A program made the position numbers and the translations under genes. The notes under the pieces are model-generated. The model had not been told where the DNA came from. It did no database searches and worked only from the letters and a program-made list of their open reading frames with translations. This document shows positions 37,074 through 45,877 of a DNA stretch of 64,000 nt, piece by piece. The DNA is taken from positions 372,001-436,000 of the forward strand of contig CBDCQY010000002.1 in NCBI GenBank assembly GCA_965220855.1. The letters run 5' to 3'. The stretch comes from Bin95 sp965220855. Lineage in GTDB: Bacteria > Pseudomonadota > Alphaproteobacteria > Bin95. How positions within the stretch are numbered: the stretch's first letter is position 1; each line of letters begins with the position of its first letter.

Positions 37074-38338
37074 GACGCGCCCGCCTCTACGACCATGAGC
37101 GCGCGCACGACGGCGCGGAAGGCGTCGCCGCGCGCCTCGTAGCTATCCCACTGGTCGAAGGAGGCCGCCGCCGGGGCCAGCAGCACCACCTCGCCGGGCC
37201 GGGCGTCGCGATGGGCGGCGACGAGCGCCGTGGCCAGGTTGCCGCACCGCGAGACCGGGGCATGGCCCTCCAGGGCGCGGGCGAAGGGCGCTTCGGAGGC
37301 GCCGATCAGATAGGCTTTGGCGATGCGCCCGAACCAGGGGCGGAGCGCATCCAGATCGTCGGTCTTGGCATGGCCGCCGGCGATCCAGCGCACGCGCTCG
37401 AAGCTCGCGAGCGCGAGCGCGGCCGAGTCCGGATTGGTCGCCTTGCTGTCGTTCACATAGCGCACGCCGGCGATCTCGCCGACGGTCTCCAGCCGGTGCT
37501 GCAGGCCCTCGAAGCCCTCCATGGCGCCGAGCGCCGCATCGCGGTCGAGCCCGAGCGCCTCCAGCGCCGCCAGCGCGGCGGCCGCGTTGCGGCGATTGTG
37601 CGGGCCGGGCAGGCGGGGGAGCGCCGGTCCGTCCGGCCCGAGGATCGTCGGCCGGCGGCCGGCCTCCTCCAGGCGGTGCGCGATGCGCCGGCACCAGGCG
37701 TCGCCGGAGCCGAGGATGGCGGCGGCGCGATTGTCGAAGATGCGCGCCTTGTCGGCCGCATAGCGGTGCAGCCCGCCATGGCGGTCGAGATGGTCGGCGG
37801 CGATGTTCAGCAGCAGCGCGATGTCGAAGGCCGGGTCCGGCAGCAGCGCGAGCTGATAGGAGGAGAGCTCCAGCACATAGACGCCGCCGGCCCCGAGCGC
37901 CGGCAGGCCGAGCGCCGCCGGCCCCAGATTGCCGCCGATGGCGTGGGGAACGCCGAGGGCCGCCAGCGCATGGCCGATCAGCGCCGTGACGGTCGATTTG
38001 CCGTTGGTGCCGGTGACGGCGACGAAGCGGCAGTCGGGCCGGGCTTCCAGCAGCAGGGCCAGGTCCGCAACCGGATCGACGCCGGCGGCGCGCGCCCGGC
38101 GGGCGAGCGGATGCGGGCGCGGGTGCAGGAAGGGGATGCCCGGGCTCCAGACCAGCCGGTCGAGGCCGGCCGGGTCGAAGGGGCCGGCCTCGCCGAACTC
38201 CCCGCGCGCCTCCGGCCGGTCGTCCCAGGCCTCGACCCGCGCGCCCGAGGCCGCAAGCGCGGCCGCCGCCGCCCGCCCGGAGCGCCCGAGGCCCATGACG
38301 CCCACCCTGGCGCCGCGATATGCCGGCAGCGCGATCAT
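37070..38338 (-). CDS. murD: UDP-N-acetylmuramoyl-L-alanine--D-glutamate ligase
   Basis: 422 residues. Adds D-Glu. N-terminal VGVMGLGRSGRAAAAALAAS Rossmann-like domain, ATP-binding TGTNGKSTVTALIG, NLGPAALGLPAL, and YVNDSKATNPDSAALAL. Overlaps both neighbours by 4 bp. Confidence 0.97.
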   Translation of the reverse strand: MIALPAYRGARVGVMGLGRSGRAAAAALAASGARVEAWDDRPEARGEFGEAGPFDPAGLDRLVWSPGIPFLHPRPHPLARRARAAGVDPVADLALLLEARPDCRFVAVTGTNGKSTVTALIGHALAALGVPHAIGGNLGPAALGLPALGAGGVYVLELSSYQLALLPDPAFDIALLLNIAADHLDRHGGLHRYAADKARIFDNRAAAILGSGDAWCRRIAHRLEEAGRRPTILGPDGPALPRLPGPHNRRNAAAALAALEALGLDRDAALGAMEGFEGLQHRLETVGEIAGVRYVNDSKATNPDSAALALASFERVRWIAGGHAKTDDLDALRPWFGRIAKAYLIGASEAPFARALEGHAPVSRCGNLATALVAAHRDARPGEVVLLAPAAASFDQWDSYEARGDAFRAVVRALMVVEAGAS

Positions 38339-39423
38339 CGGAGCTTCAGGGTCGCGAGGCCGGCGAGCGCCAGCACCACCGCGATGATCCAGAAGCGGAT
38401 GACGATGGTCGGCTCCTTCCAGCCCTTCTGCTCGTAATGATGGTGCAGCGGCGCCATGCGGAAGACGCGCTTGCCGGTGAGCTTGAAGGAGGCCACCTGG
38501 ACGATGACCGAGACCGCCTCCAGCACGAACAGCCCGCCGACGATGGCCAGCACCAGCTCATGCTTGGTGACCACCGCCACGGAGCCGAGCGCGCCGCCGC
38601 AGGCGAGCGAGCCGGTGTCGCCCATGAACACCATGGCGGGCGGCGCGTTGTACCAGAGGAAGCCGAGCGAGGCGCCGACCAGCGCGCCGCAGAGCACGGT
38701 GAGCTCGCCCGCGCCCGGCACGGCGTGGATTTGCAGATAGTCCGCGAACAGCGCGTGGCCCGAGAGATAGGCGATCAGCCCGAAGCAGGCGGCGGCGATC
38801 ATCACCGGCACGATCGCCAGCCCGTCCAGCCCGTCGGTGAGATTGACGGCGTTCGACGCGCCGGTCATCACCAGCACCGCGAAAGGCACCGCCAGCCAGC
38901 CGAGATCGATCAGCAGATGCTTGAACATCGGGATGGCGAGGCCGTAGCCGAGCGGCGCGCCGAGGATCTCGGCCAGCAGGATCGCCGCCACGGCGCTGAC
39001 CGCGACCTGGATCGCGAGCTTGGTCTTGCCGGAAAGGCCGTGGCTGCTGCGCCGGGTGAGCTTCAGATAGTCGTCGCGGAAGCCGACCAGGCCGAAGGCG
39101 AGCGTCACCGCCAGCACGATCCACACATAGGCGTTGGAGAGATCGGCCCAAAGCAGGGTGCTGGCGACCAGCGCGATCAGGATCAGCGCGCCGCCCATGG
39201 TGGGCGTGCCGCGCTTGGTCTCCAGATGGGAGGCCGGGCCGTCGTCGCGGATCGGCTGGCCCTCGCCCTGGCGGGCGCGCAGCCAGGCGATCAGGGCGGG
39301 GCCGAGCAGGAAGCTCAGCGCCAGCGCCGTCAGCGTGGCCGCCCCGGAGCGGAAGGTGAGATAGCGGAACAGGTTGAAGACCTGGAAATCGTCCGCGAGC
39401 GGCGCGAGGAGATTGTAGAGCAT
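38335..39423 (-). CDS. mraY: phospho-N-acetylmuramoyl-pentapeptide-transferase
   Basis: 362 residues, ten membrane helices. Makes lipid I. Active-site segments FRDDYLKL, NLTDGLDGLAI with catalytic Asp residues, and FMGDTGSLACGGAL. HHHYEQKGW near the C-terminus. ATGA overlap with murD; 6 bp after murF. Confidence 0.98.
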   Translation of the reverse strand: MLYNLLAPLADDFQVFNLFRYLTFRSGAATLTALALSFLLGPALIAWLRARQGEGQPIRDDGPASHLETKRGTPTMGGALILIALVASTLLWADLSNAYVWIVLAVTLAFGLVGFRDDYLKLTRRSSHGLSGKTKLAIQVAVSAVAAILLAEILGAPLGYGLAIPMFKHLLIDLGWLAVPFAVLVMTGASNAVNLTDGLDGLAIVPVMIAAACFGLIAYLSGHALFADYLQIHAVPGAGELTVLCGALVGASLGFLWYNAPPAMVFMGDTGSLACGGALGSVAVVTKHELVLAIVGGLFVLEAVSVIVQVASFKLTGKRVFRMAPLHHHYEQKGWKEPTIVIRFWIIAVVLALAGLATLKLR

Positions 39424-39429
39424 CGGCCC

Positions 39430-40806
39430 TCAGCCCTCCGCTCGCGCGCGCCGCTCCAGCGCCTCGATCACGACCCGCATCCCCATGCCGAGCGAGCCCT
39501 TGACCAGCACCACGTCGCCCGGATGGATCGCCTCGGCGACCAGCGGGGCCAGCGTCGCCGTATCGCAGAGATGCGCGCCCCGCCGGCAGCGCGGCAGGCG
39601 GTCGAACAGGCGGCGCATCTCCGGGCCGGCGGCGAACACCAGATCGACGCCGGCGGCCTCGAGCGGCTCCGCCAGTCCGGCATGGGCGGCGTCGGCGTCC
39701 GCGCCCAGCTCCAGCATGTCGCCCAGCACGGCGATGCGCCGGCCCCGGCCGGCGGGCGCGGCGAGGCCGAGCACCTCGAAGGCCGCCTCCATGGCGGCGG
39801 GGCTGGCGTTGTAGCTCTCGTCGATCAGGGTGAAATTGCCGAGCTCGCGCCGGACGCCCCGCCCGGCGGGCGCGCGGAAGGCGGCCAGCACCTCGAGGTC
39901 CGGCTCGACGCCGAGCGCATCCAGGGTCAGCAGCACGCCGAGCGCGTTCGACACCCAGTGCGCGCCGGGCGCGCCCAGGCGGAAGTCCAGCCGCCGGCCG
40001 CGCAGCTCGACCGCGACGTGGCTGCCTTCGGCGTCGAGCGCGGCGTCCAGCAGCACGGCGTCCCCGGCCCGGCGCGAGAAGCGCAGCACCTCCGCGCCCG
40101 CCGCCCGCGCCGCGGCCTCCAGGCGGTCGGCATGGGGGCTGTCGGCGTTGAGGATCGCCCCGCCACCCGGCTCCAGGCCGGCGAACACCTCCGCCTTGGC
40201 GTCCGCCACGCCGGCGAGGTCGGGGAAGAAGGCGGTGTGCGCGGGCGCGATCGCCGTCACCAGCGCCACATGCGGGCGGACCAGACGCGAGAGCGGCGCG
40301 ATCTCGCCGGCATGGTTCATGCCGAGCTCGAACACCGCGAAACGGGCCTCCGGCGGCAGCCGGGCGAGCGAGAGCGGAGCGCCCCACTCATTGTTGAGAT
40401 TGCCCCGGCTGGCCTCGGTCGGGCCGGCGCGGGCCAGCAGGCGGGCGAGCAGCTCCTTGCTTCCGGTCTTGCCGACGCTGCCGGTGACGGCGGCGATGCG
40501 CGCCCCGGAGCGCCGCCGCGCCGCCTCGGCGAGCGCATAGAGGCCCCGGCGGGTGTCGGCGACGCGGAGTTGCGGCAGGGCGGGGTCGGTCTCGCGGCTC
40601 ACCATGGCGGCGGCCGCGCCGTGGGCCAGCGCGTCGGCTACGAAGTCGTGGCCGTCCCGCTTCTCGCCGGCGACGGCCACGAACAGGTCGCCCGGCCGCG
40701 CCGCGCGGCTGTCGAGCGCGACGCCGGTGGCCCGCCAGTCGCCGCTGGCGCGGCCGCCGGTGGCGGCGGCGGCTTCCGCTGCGGTCCACAGCGTCACGCC
40801 CGCCAC
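39430..40806 (-). CDS. murF: UDP-N-acetylmuramoyl-tripeptide--D-alanyl-D-alanine ligase
   Basis: 458 residues. Adds D-Ala-D-Ala, completing the pentapeptide. N-terminal RPGDLFVAVAGEKRDGHDFV uridine-binding region, ATP loop TGSVGKTGSKELLARL (Gly-Lys-Thr), NLNNEWGAPLSLARL and FELGMNHAGEI. Overlaps murE by 13 bp. Confidence 0.96.
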   Translation of the reverse strand: MAGVTLWTAAEAAAATGGRASGDWRATGVALDSRAARPGDLFVAVAGEKRDGHDFVADALAHGAAAAMVSRETDPALPQLRVADTRRGLYALAEAARRRSGARIAAVTGSVGKTGSKELLARLLARAGPTEASRGNLNNEWGAPLSLARLPPEARFAVFELGMNHAGEIAPLSRLVRPHVALVTAIAPAHTAFFPDLAGVADAKAEVFAGLEPGGGAILNADSPHADRLEAAARAAGAEVLRFSRRAGDAVLLDAALDAEGSHVAVELRGRRLDFRLGAPGAHWVSNALGVLLTLDALGVEPDLEVLAAFRAPAGRGVRRELGNFTLIDESYNASPAAMEAAFEVLGLAAPAGRGRRIAVLGDMLELGADADAAHAGLAEPLEAAGVDLVFAAGPEMRRLFDRLPRCRRGAHLCDTATLAPLVAEAIHPGDVVLVKGSLGMGMRVVIEALERRARAEG

Positions 40807-42236
40807 CCCGCCGCCTCGCGCGCCACGGCGCGGTCGTCGAAGGGCTGCACGCGCTCGCCGACGATCTGGCCGGTCTCATGGCCCTTGCCGGCGATCAGCA
40901 GCGCGTCTCCGGCGCCGAGTCCCTCGACTCCGGCCGCGATGGCGTCCGCCCGGTCGGCGATCTCGACCGCGCCCGGACAGCCGGCCAGAATCGCGGCGCG
41001 GATGCGCGCCGGGTCCTCGCTGCGCGGATTGTCGTCGGTCACGATGACGCGATCCGCGAGGCGCGCGGCCACCCGGCCCATCTCGGCGCGCTTGCCGGGA
41101 TCGCGGTCTCCGCCCGCGCCGAACACGACCGCGAGGCGACCGCGAAGCGCAGGCCGGAGCGCCTCCAGCGCCGCCGCCAGCGCCCCCGGCTTGTGGGCGT
41201 AATCGACATAGACCGGCGCGCCGGAGGGCGCGCGCGCGGCGAATTCGAGGCGTCCGCGCACGCCCTTGAGCGCCTCCAGACGGTCCATGGCGGGGCCGGC
41301 GTCGGCGCATCGCCCGGCCACGGCGCCGAGCGCCGCCAGCGCGTTCCGGGCCTGGAAAGCGCCGATCAGCGCCAGCCGCACCCGGCGGCGCGCGCCGCGA
41401 AAGCGAAAGCGCAGCAGCTGCCCGCCCTCGCCGGGGGCCGCCTCCTCGATTTCGATGGCGTTGCCGGCGCCGGGCCGCCCGAAGCGCAGCACGTCGTGGC
41501 CGGCGGCGCGGGCGGCGTCGGCGGCGGCCTCTCCGGCGGGGTCGTCGCCATTCGCCACCGCCAGCCCGCCCGGCGTCATGACGCGGCGAAACAGGCCGAG
41601 CTTCGCCTCCAGATAGCTCTCCAGGTCGGGATGGTAGTCGAGATGGTCGCGGGAGAGGTTGGTGAACACGCCGGTCGAGACCCGCACGCCGTCGAGGCGA
41701 TACTGGTCCAGCCCGTGGCTGGAGGCTTCGAGCGCCAGACGGTCGATGCCCTCGCCGGCCAGCCGGGCCAGCTCCCGGTGCAGGCGCACCGGATCGGGCG
41801 TGGTCAGGCTGCCGGCGCGGCAGGCGCCGGGGGCGCGGAGGCCGAGCGTGCCGAGGCTCGCGGCCGGCGCGCCCAGCAGGCCCCAGAGCTGGCGGATGAA
41901 CTCCACCACCGAGGTCTTGCCGCTGGTGCCGGTGACGGCGGCGATCACCGCCGGCTGCGCGCCCGAGAGCCGGGCCGCGAGCCGCGCGAACAGCCGGCGC
42001 GGCGTCTCATGGCGGAGGAGGGCGACGCCCTCCGGCAGGGCCATGGCCGGCGTGTCCTCGGGCGCGAGCACCGCCCGCGCGCCCCGGGCGAGCGCCTCGG
42101 CGATGAAGGCCCGCCCGTCGGCGCGCGCGCCCGGCACCGCCAGGAAGAGATCGCCCGGCCGAACCTCGCGCGAGTCGGCCGCAAGCCCGGTGACGCCGAG
42201 CGCGGCCAGGTCGAGCGGGCATTCGGCGGCGGGCAT
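40794..42236 (-). CDS. murE: UDP-N-acetylmuramoyl-L-alanyl-D-glutamate--2,6-diaminopimelate ligase
   Basis: 480 residues. Adds the third stem residue. ATP motif TGTSGKTSVVEFI, ASSHGLDQYRLDG, and DDNPRSEDP, whose DNPR motif specifies meso-diaminopimelate rather than Lys. So the wall is the Gram-negative DAP type. ATG shares a base with the ftsI stop (TGATG); a 22-residue in-frame extension within ftsI is rejected. Confidence 0.97.
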   Translation of the reverse strand: MPAAECPLDLAALGVTGLAADSREVRPGDLFLAVPGARADGRAFIAEALARGARAVLAPEDTPAMALPEGVALLRHETPRRLFARLAARLSGAQPAVIAAVTGTSGKTSVVEFIRQLWGLLGAPAASLGTLGLRAPGACRAGSLTTPDPVRLHRELARLAGEGIDRLALEASSHGLDQYRLDGVRVSTGVFTNLSRDHLDYHPDLESYLEAKLGLFRRVMTPGGLAVANGDDPAGEAAADAARAAGHDVLRFGRPGAGNAIEIEEAAPGEGGQLLRFRFRGARRRVRLALIGAFQARNALAALGAVAGRCADAGPAMDRLEALKGVRGRLEFAARAPSGAPVYVDYAHKPGALAAALEALRPALRGRLAVVFGAGGDRDPGKRAEMGRVAARLADRVIVTDDNPRSEDPARIRAAILAGCPGAVEIADRADAIAAGVEGLGAGDALLIAGKGHETGQIVGERVQPFDDRAVAREAAGWRA

Positions 42237-43912
42237 CAGGTGTTCCGGTCCTTCTTGAACAGCCGGTCCAGCATCCGGTCCGGCACGATCTGGCGCATCC
42301 ATGTGTCGGAATCGGGGCCGGCCGCCGGCACGCCCAGGATCGGGCCGATGCGGCGAATGACCGCACCCGCGGTCGGCGCGGCGTTCCAGCCGGCGGTGGT
42401 GAAGTCGAAGGTGTCCTTGCGGCCCTGGGGTTCGTCCAGCATCACGAACACGGCGTAGCGCGGCGCCGACATCGGGAAGACGCCGACGAAGGAGGCCCGG
42501 CGCTTGTCGCGGGCGTAGCGCCCGTCCACCACCTTCTCGGCGGTGCCGGTCTTGCCGCCGACCGGATAGGCGGCGCTGTCGGCCTTCGCGCCGCTGCCGC
42601 GCAGCACCGTCTGGCGCATCGTCCAGCGCAGCTGCCGCGAGGTCTCCGAGGACACCACCCGGCGGGGCGTGGCGGGGGCGGAGCGCTTCAGCAGGGTGAG
42701 CGGAGCCTGCAATCCGTCATTGGCGAGCGCGGCGATGGCCGAGGTCATCTGCACCGGGCTCACCGAAATGCCGTGCCCGTAGCCGACGGTCATCTTGGTG
42801 AGCGGATGCCAGCGCGCCGGCAGGATCGGATGGCCGACCTCCGGCAGTTCCAGCGCCGCGCGGCTGAGCAGGCCGAAGCGGTCGAGATAGTCCCGGAAGG
42901 TCTCCGCGCCGATGCTGTCGGCCATCTGCGCGGCGCCGATATTGGAGGAATGGACGATGACCTCCGCCGCCGAGAGCACGCGGTTCTGCCCCCGATAGTC
43001 GCGGATGCGCCGGCCATAGACGCGGAGCGGCTTCGTCGCGTCGAAGCGCGTGCCGAGCCGCGCCGCGCCCCGGTCGAGGGCGATGGCGAGCGTCAGCAGC
43101 TTGAAGGTCGAGCCCATCTCCGCGACCAGCAGCGTGGCGCGGTTGGCTTCCGTCTCGCGGACCCCTTCGCGGAGATTGGGGTCGAAGTCCGGCAGCGAGA
43201 CCATGGCCAGCACCTCGCCGCTGGCCGCGTCCAGCACCATGCCGGCGGCGCCGATGGCGCTGAAATGCTCCACCGCGCGCGCCAGCTCGTCGCGCAGCAC
43301 ATGCTGCACCCGGATGTCGAGCGAGAGCCGCACGCGCTGCGAGGGATCGGCGAGAATGGCGTCGAAGCGCTTCTCCGCCCCGGCATTGCCGACCGGCGCG
43401 CTCTCGCCGGGCTGGGTCCCGCCGACGACATGCGCCGCGAGCCGGCCATAGGGATAGATGCGCAGATCCTCCCGCTCCAGGCCGATGCCGGGCAGGCCGA
43501 GCGCCAGCACCGCCTTCTGGTCCTCGGGCGTGAGGCGCCGGGCCACGAACACGAAGCGCTTGTCGAGCGAGAGGCGCTGGCGCGCCTCCTCGAAACTCAG
43601 CCAGGGCAGCGCCCCGGAGAGCGCGGCGGCGGTCTCTTCGACCCGCTCGATGTCCGGCGGCCAGGCGACCAGCGCCCGCGAGACCAGGCTGCCGGCCAGC
43701 AGCCGGCCGTGGCGGTCCACGATGTCGCCGCGCGCCACGGGATAGGCGCTCGGCTGGGCGCGGACCGAGGCCCTCGCCTCCACCGGGGCGGTGCCGAGAT
43801 CGACGATCTTCACCGCCAGCACGGACAGGCTGACGACGAAGGCCAGCGCGCCGGCCGCGACCCGGATGCGGGCCAGCCGGAGCGCCGGCGCAACGGGGCG
43901 CAGCCGGGTCAT
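42236..43912 (-). CDS. ftsI: FtsI (PBP3), septal peptidoglycan transpeptidase
   Basis: 558 residues. Class B penicillin-binding protein. One N-terminal membrane anchor (~17-38), pedestal domain with ARGDIVDRHGRLLA, then transpeptidase motifs SxxK as GSTFK, SxN as HSSN and KTG as GGKTGTAEK. A target of beta-lactams by family. ATGA overlap with ftsL. Confidence 0.97.
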   Translation of the reverse strand: MTRLRPVAPALRLARIRVAAGALAFVVSLSVLAVKIVDLGTAPVEARASVRAQPSAYPVARGDIVDRHGRLLAGSLVSRALVAWPPDIERVEETAAALSGALPWLSFEEARQRLSLDKRFVFVARRLTPEDQKAVLALGLPGIGLEREDLRIYPYGRLAAHVVGGTQPGESAPVGNAGAEKRFDAILADPSQRVRLSLDIRVQHVLRDELARAVEHFSAIGAAGMVLDAASGEVLAMVSLPDFDPNLREGVRETEANRATLLVAEMGSTFKLLTLAIALDRGAARLGTRFDATKPLRVYGRRIRDYRGQNRVLSAAEVIVHSSNIGAAQMADSIGAETFRDYLDRFGLLSRAALELPEVGHPILPARWHPLTKMTVGYGHGISVSPVQMTSAIAALANDGLQAPLTLLKRSAPATPRRVVSSETSRQLRWTMRQTVLRGSGAKADSAAYPVGGKTGTAEKVVDGRYARDKRRASFVGVFPMSAPRYAVFVMLDEPQGRKDTFDFTTAGWNAAPTAGAVIRRIGPILGVPAAGPDSDTWMRQIVPDRMLDRLFKKDRNT

Positions 43913-44310
43913 CGCCGGTCTCCTTGCGCTGTGGCGACCGAGAGGCGGGACGGCGGCTCCGTCGGGAGGCCGGAGGTCTTGCCGCCGCCCCGCCCCGCGC
44001 GCGCCCGGGCCTGAAGAGGGCTCGGGACCGCGGCCGATCGAGCCGGGAGGAAACTCAATCGGTACAGCTGGTCCGCCTCTATCGGGACGAGGCCCAGGGT
44101 GCGCGCGTTCTGTCGTTCGAGGGTTTCCGGCCGGGTGAGAAAGGCGAGTTCGCCCTGCAGCACCTGGATGCGTTCGCGCTCGACGAGCGTCTGGCGGGCG
44201 ATCTCGGCCAGCTGCTCCTTGCCGTCGTTGACATGATCGTCGACAACGAACAGCCCGGCCGCCATGAGGGCGGCGCCGGCGCACCAGAAGATCGTGGCCC
44301 GGGCGCTCAT
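43909..44310 (-). CDS. ftsL: cell division protein FtsL
   Basis: 133 residues. Bitopic division protein. Short cytoplasmic tail, one membrane helix (~7-23), coiled coil (~30-58, KEQLAEIARQTLVERERIQV) and LTRPETLERQNARTLGLVPI motif. The last ~45 residues are Pro/Gly/Arg-rich, longer than in enterobacteria. Recognised by position between rsmH and ftsI plus topology. ATGA overlaps on both sides. Confidence 0.9.
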   Translation of the reverse strand: MSARATIFWCAGAALMAAGLFVVDDHVNDGKEQLAEIARQTLVERERIQVLQGELAFLTRPETLERQNARTLGLVPIEADQLYRLSFLPARSAAVPSPLQARARAGRGGGKTSGLPTEPPSRLSVATAQGDRR

Positions 44311-45233
44311 GCCGCCAGCCTCTCGGCGGCGCGCAGCCGCGCGGAGCGTGCGCGGGGGTTGGCTTCCGTCTCGGCCGCGCCCGGACGCTGCGCCCGGCGG
44401 CCGAGCAGGCGGAAGGAGGGCGTCCGCCCCTCCCGGCCGGGGGGCCGGTGGCGCGAGCCCGCCGACGGCGCGGCGCTGCGTTCGCGCAGGAAGCGCTTGA
44501 CCGCGCGGTCCTCCAGCGAATGGAACGACACCACCGCCAGCCGCCCGCCCGGCGCCAGCAGGCGCTCCGCCGCCGAGAGGCCCAGCTCCAGCTCGTCCAG
44601 CTCGTCGTTCACGGCGATGCGCAGCGCCTGGAAGCTGCGCGTCGCCGGGTGGATGCGCCCGGCCGACGGCGCGGCGCGGGCGACGATGCCGGCGAGCCGG
44701 TCGGTGGTGCGGATCGGCTCGGCGGCGCGCTCGGCGACGATGGCCCGCGCGATGCGTCGCGCGCGCGGCTCCTCGCCGAAGCGGCGCAGCAGCCCGGCCA
44801 GCCGGTCCTCGTCGAGGTCGGCGACCAGATCGGCCGCGCTCGGCCCCTCGCCGCTCATGCGCATGTCCAGCGGGCCGGGCGCGAAGGAGAAGCCGCGCGC
44901 CGGGTCGTCCAGCTGGGGCGAGGAGAGGCCGAGATCGAAGGCCACGCCGTCGGCCGGCGCGAAGGCCTCGTCGGCCGCGACCTGCGCCAGTTCGGAGAAG
45001 CGCGCGCGGCGAAAGCGGAAGCGCCCGCCGCAGTCGCGCCCGAACGCCGCCGCGGCGGCTTCCGCCTCCGGGTCGCGGTCGAGCGCCAGCACCCGGCAGG
45101 GCGCGGCCGCCAGGAGAGCGCGCGAATAGCCGCCGCGCCCGAAGGTGGCGTCCACATAGCGCCCGCCGGCGCGGGGCGCGATGGCGGCCACCACCTCCGC
45201 CTGCATGACGGGCGCATGTCCGCCGGCGCTCAC
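44307..45233 (-). CDS. rsmH: 16S rRNA (cytosine(1402)-N4)-methyltransferase
   Basis: 308 residues. SAM enzyme methylating C1402 of 16S rRNA. N-terminal GGHAPVMQAEVVAAI, SAM loop YVDATFGRGGYSRALL, DLGLSSPQLDDPARGFSF, and VVSFHSLEDRAVKRFLRE. Overlaps mraZ by 4 bp. Confidence 0.97.
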   Translation of the reverse strand: MSAGGHAPVMQAEVVAAIAPRAGGRYVDATFGRGGYSRALLAAAPCRVLALDRDPEAEAAAAAFGRDCGGRFRFRRARFSELAQVAADEAFAPADGVAFDLGLSSPQLDDPARGFSFAPGPLDMRMSGEGPSAADLVADLDEDRLAGLLRRFGEEPRARRIARAIVAERAAEPIRTTDRLAGIVARAAPSAGRIHPATRSFQALRIAVNDELDELELGLSAAERLLAPGGRLAVVSFHSLEDRAVKRFLRERSAAPSAGSRHRPPGREGRTPSFRLLGRRAQRPGAAETEANPRARSARLRAAERLAA

Positions 45234-45703
45234 GGCTGAAGCTCCGAGAGCGGCGGCGCGCCGAGATAGACCTTGGCGGCCGTCTCGTCGTCGAGGCTCG
45301 CCAGCAGCCTGTCCGCCCAGCGGTCATGGTCGGCGGGGTTCCAGATCTCGATCACATAGGTGTTGCCGACGAAGCGCACATCCGTCCCGAGGCCATGCCG
45401 GGTGCGCAGCGCGGCCGGCAGCAGCAGGCGACCCTGATTGTCGATCTGGGTTTCCGTGGCGCGCCCGACGACCAGGCTGGAGAGTTGCAGCGCGCGCACA
45501 GGGTCGTCCTGCATCGAGCGGCGCAAATCGCGCGCGAAATTGTGCAGATAGTCTTCCTCGCAGAGGATGATCGCGGCGCGTTGGTCGATGGCCGGGGCCA
45601 GGCGCAACTCGGCGTCGGGCGCGATGCGCCGGCGCAGCGCCGCCGGCACGATCACCCGACCCTTGCCGTCCAGCCTGGCGTCATATTGCCCCGAGACCTG
45701 CAT
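45230..45703 (-). CDS. mraZ: transcriptional regulator MraZ
   Basis: 157 residues. Dodecameric DNA-binding regulator that represses the dcw promoter. Two SpoVT/AbrB-type swapped-hairpin domains: YDARLDGKGRVIVPAALRR (7-25) and DNQGRLLLPAALRT (second half). First gene of the cluster. TGG-type direct repeats with 10-bp period lie 65-90 bp upstream, over a likely promoter, consistent with autorepression. Confidence 0.97.
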   Translation of the reverse strand: MQVSGQYDARLDGKGRVIVPAALRRRIAPDAELRLAPAIDQRAAIILCEEDYLHNFARDLRRSMQDDPVRALQLSSLVVGRATETQIDNQGRLLLPAALRTRHGLGTDVRFVGNTYVIEIWNPADHDRWADRLLASLDDETAAKVYLGAPPLSELQP

Positions 45704-45747
45704 CCGAGACCTCGCTCCCGCCCTGTGCGCGGCCGACAGTGATATGC

Positions 45748-45776
45748 CCTATCGAGCCACATCGCTACTACTTCAA
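45748..45776 (-). promoter_or_regulatory. putative mraZ/dcw promoter
   Basis: Read on the minus strand: TTGAAG (45776-45771), 17-bp spacer, GATAGG (45753-45748). Start of transcription would fall ~35-40 bp before the mraZ ATG. The -35 overlaps the MraZ-type repeats. By-eye assignment. Confidence 0.4.
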
Positions 45777-45791
45777 GCCACTTTACTCCAC
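45768..45791 (-). promoter_or_regulatory. MraZ-type direct repeats
   Basis: Minus-strand reading GTGGAGTAAA then GTGGCTTGAA then GTAG gives TGG units at 45790 and 45780 and a degenerate one (TAG) at 45770, exactly 10 bp apart. This is the spacing of MraZ recognition repeats described in enterobacteria. Only two units are good matches. Confidence 0.5.
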
Positions 45792-45821
45792 CACAGGACC
45801 AGGTTTGCAACGCCGAAACAT

Positions 45822-45840
45822 CATAAAATCCGATTTTATG
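45822..45840. promoter_or_regulatory. 19-bp perfect palindrome upstream of mraZ
   Basis: CATAAAATC-C-GATTTTATG: 9-bp perfect arms around one central base, strikingly AT-rich for this genome. Lies between the MraZ repeats and the LexA box. No T-run follows on either strand, so it reads as an operator more than a terminator. Binding protein unknown. Confidence 0.6.
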
Positions 45841-45853
45841 GATCGAATGACAG

Positions 45854-45868
45854 GAACGTTATTAGAAC
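45854..45868. promoter_or_regulatory. LexA (SOS) box upstream of mraZ/dcw
   Basis: GAAC-GTTATTA-GAAC, a perfect GAAC-N7-GAAC repeat with an AT-rich spacer, followed by A as in the lexA box. It is 151 bp upstream of the mraZ ATG and ~165 bp past the 3' end of rnpB, with no other gene in between, so the dcw operon is the only plausible target. Confidence 0.65.
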
Positions 45869-45877
45869 ATAAACAAG

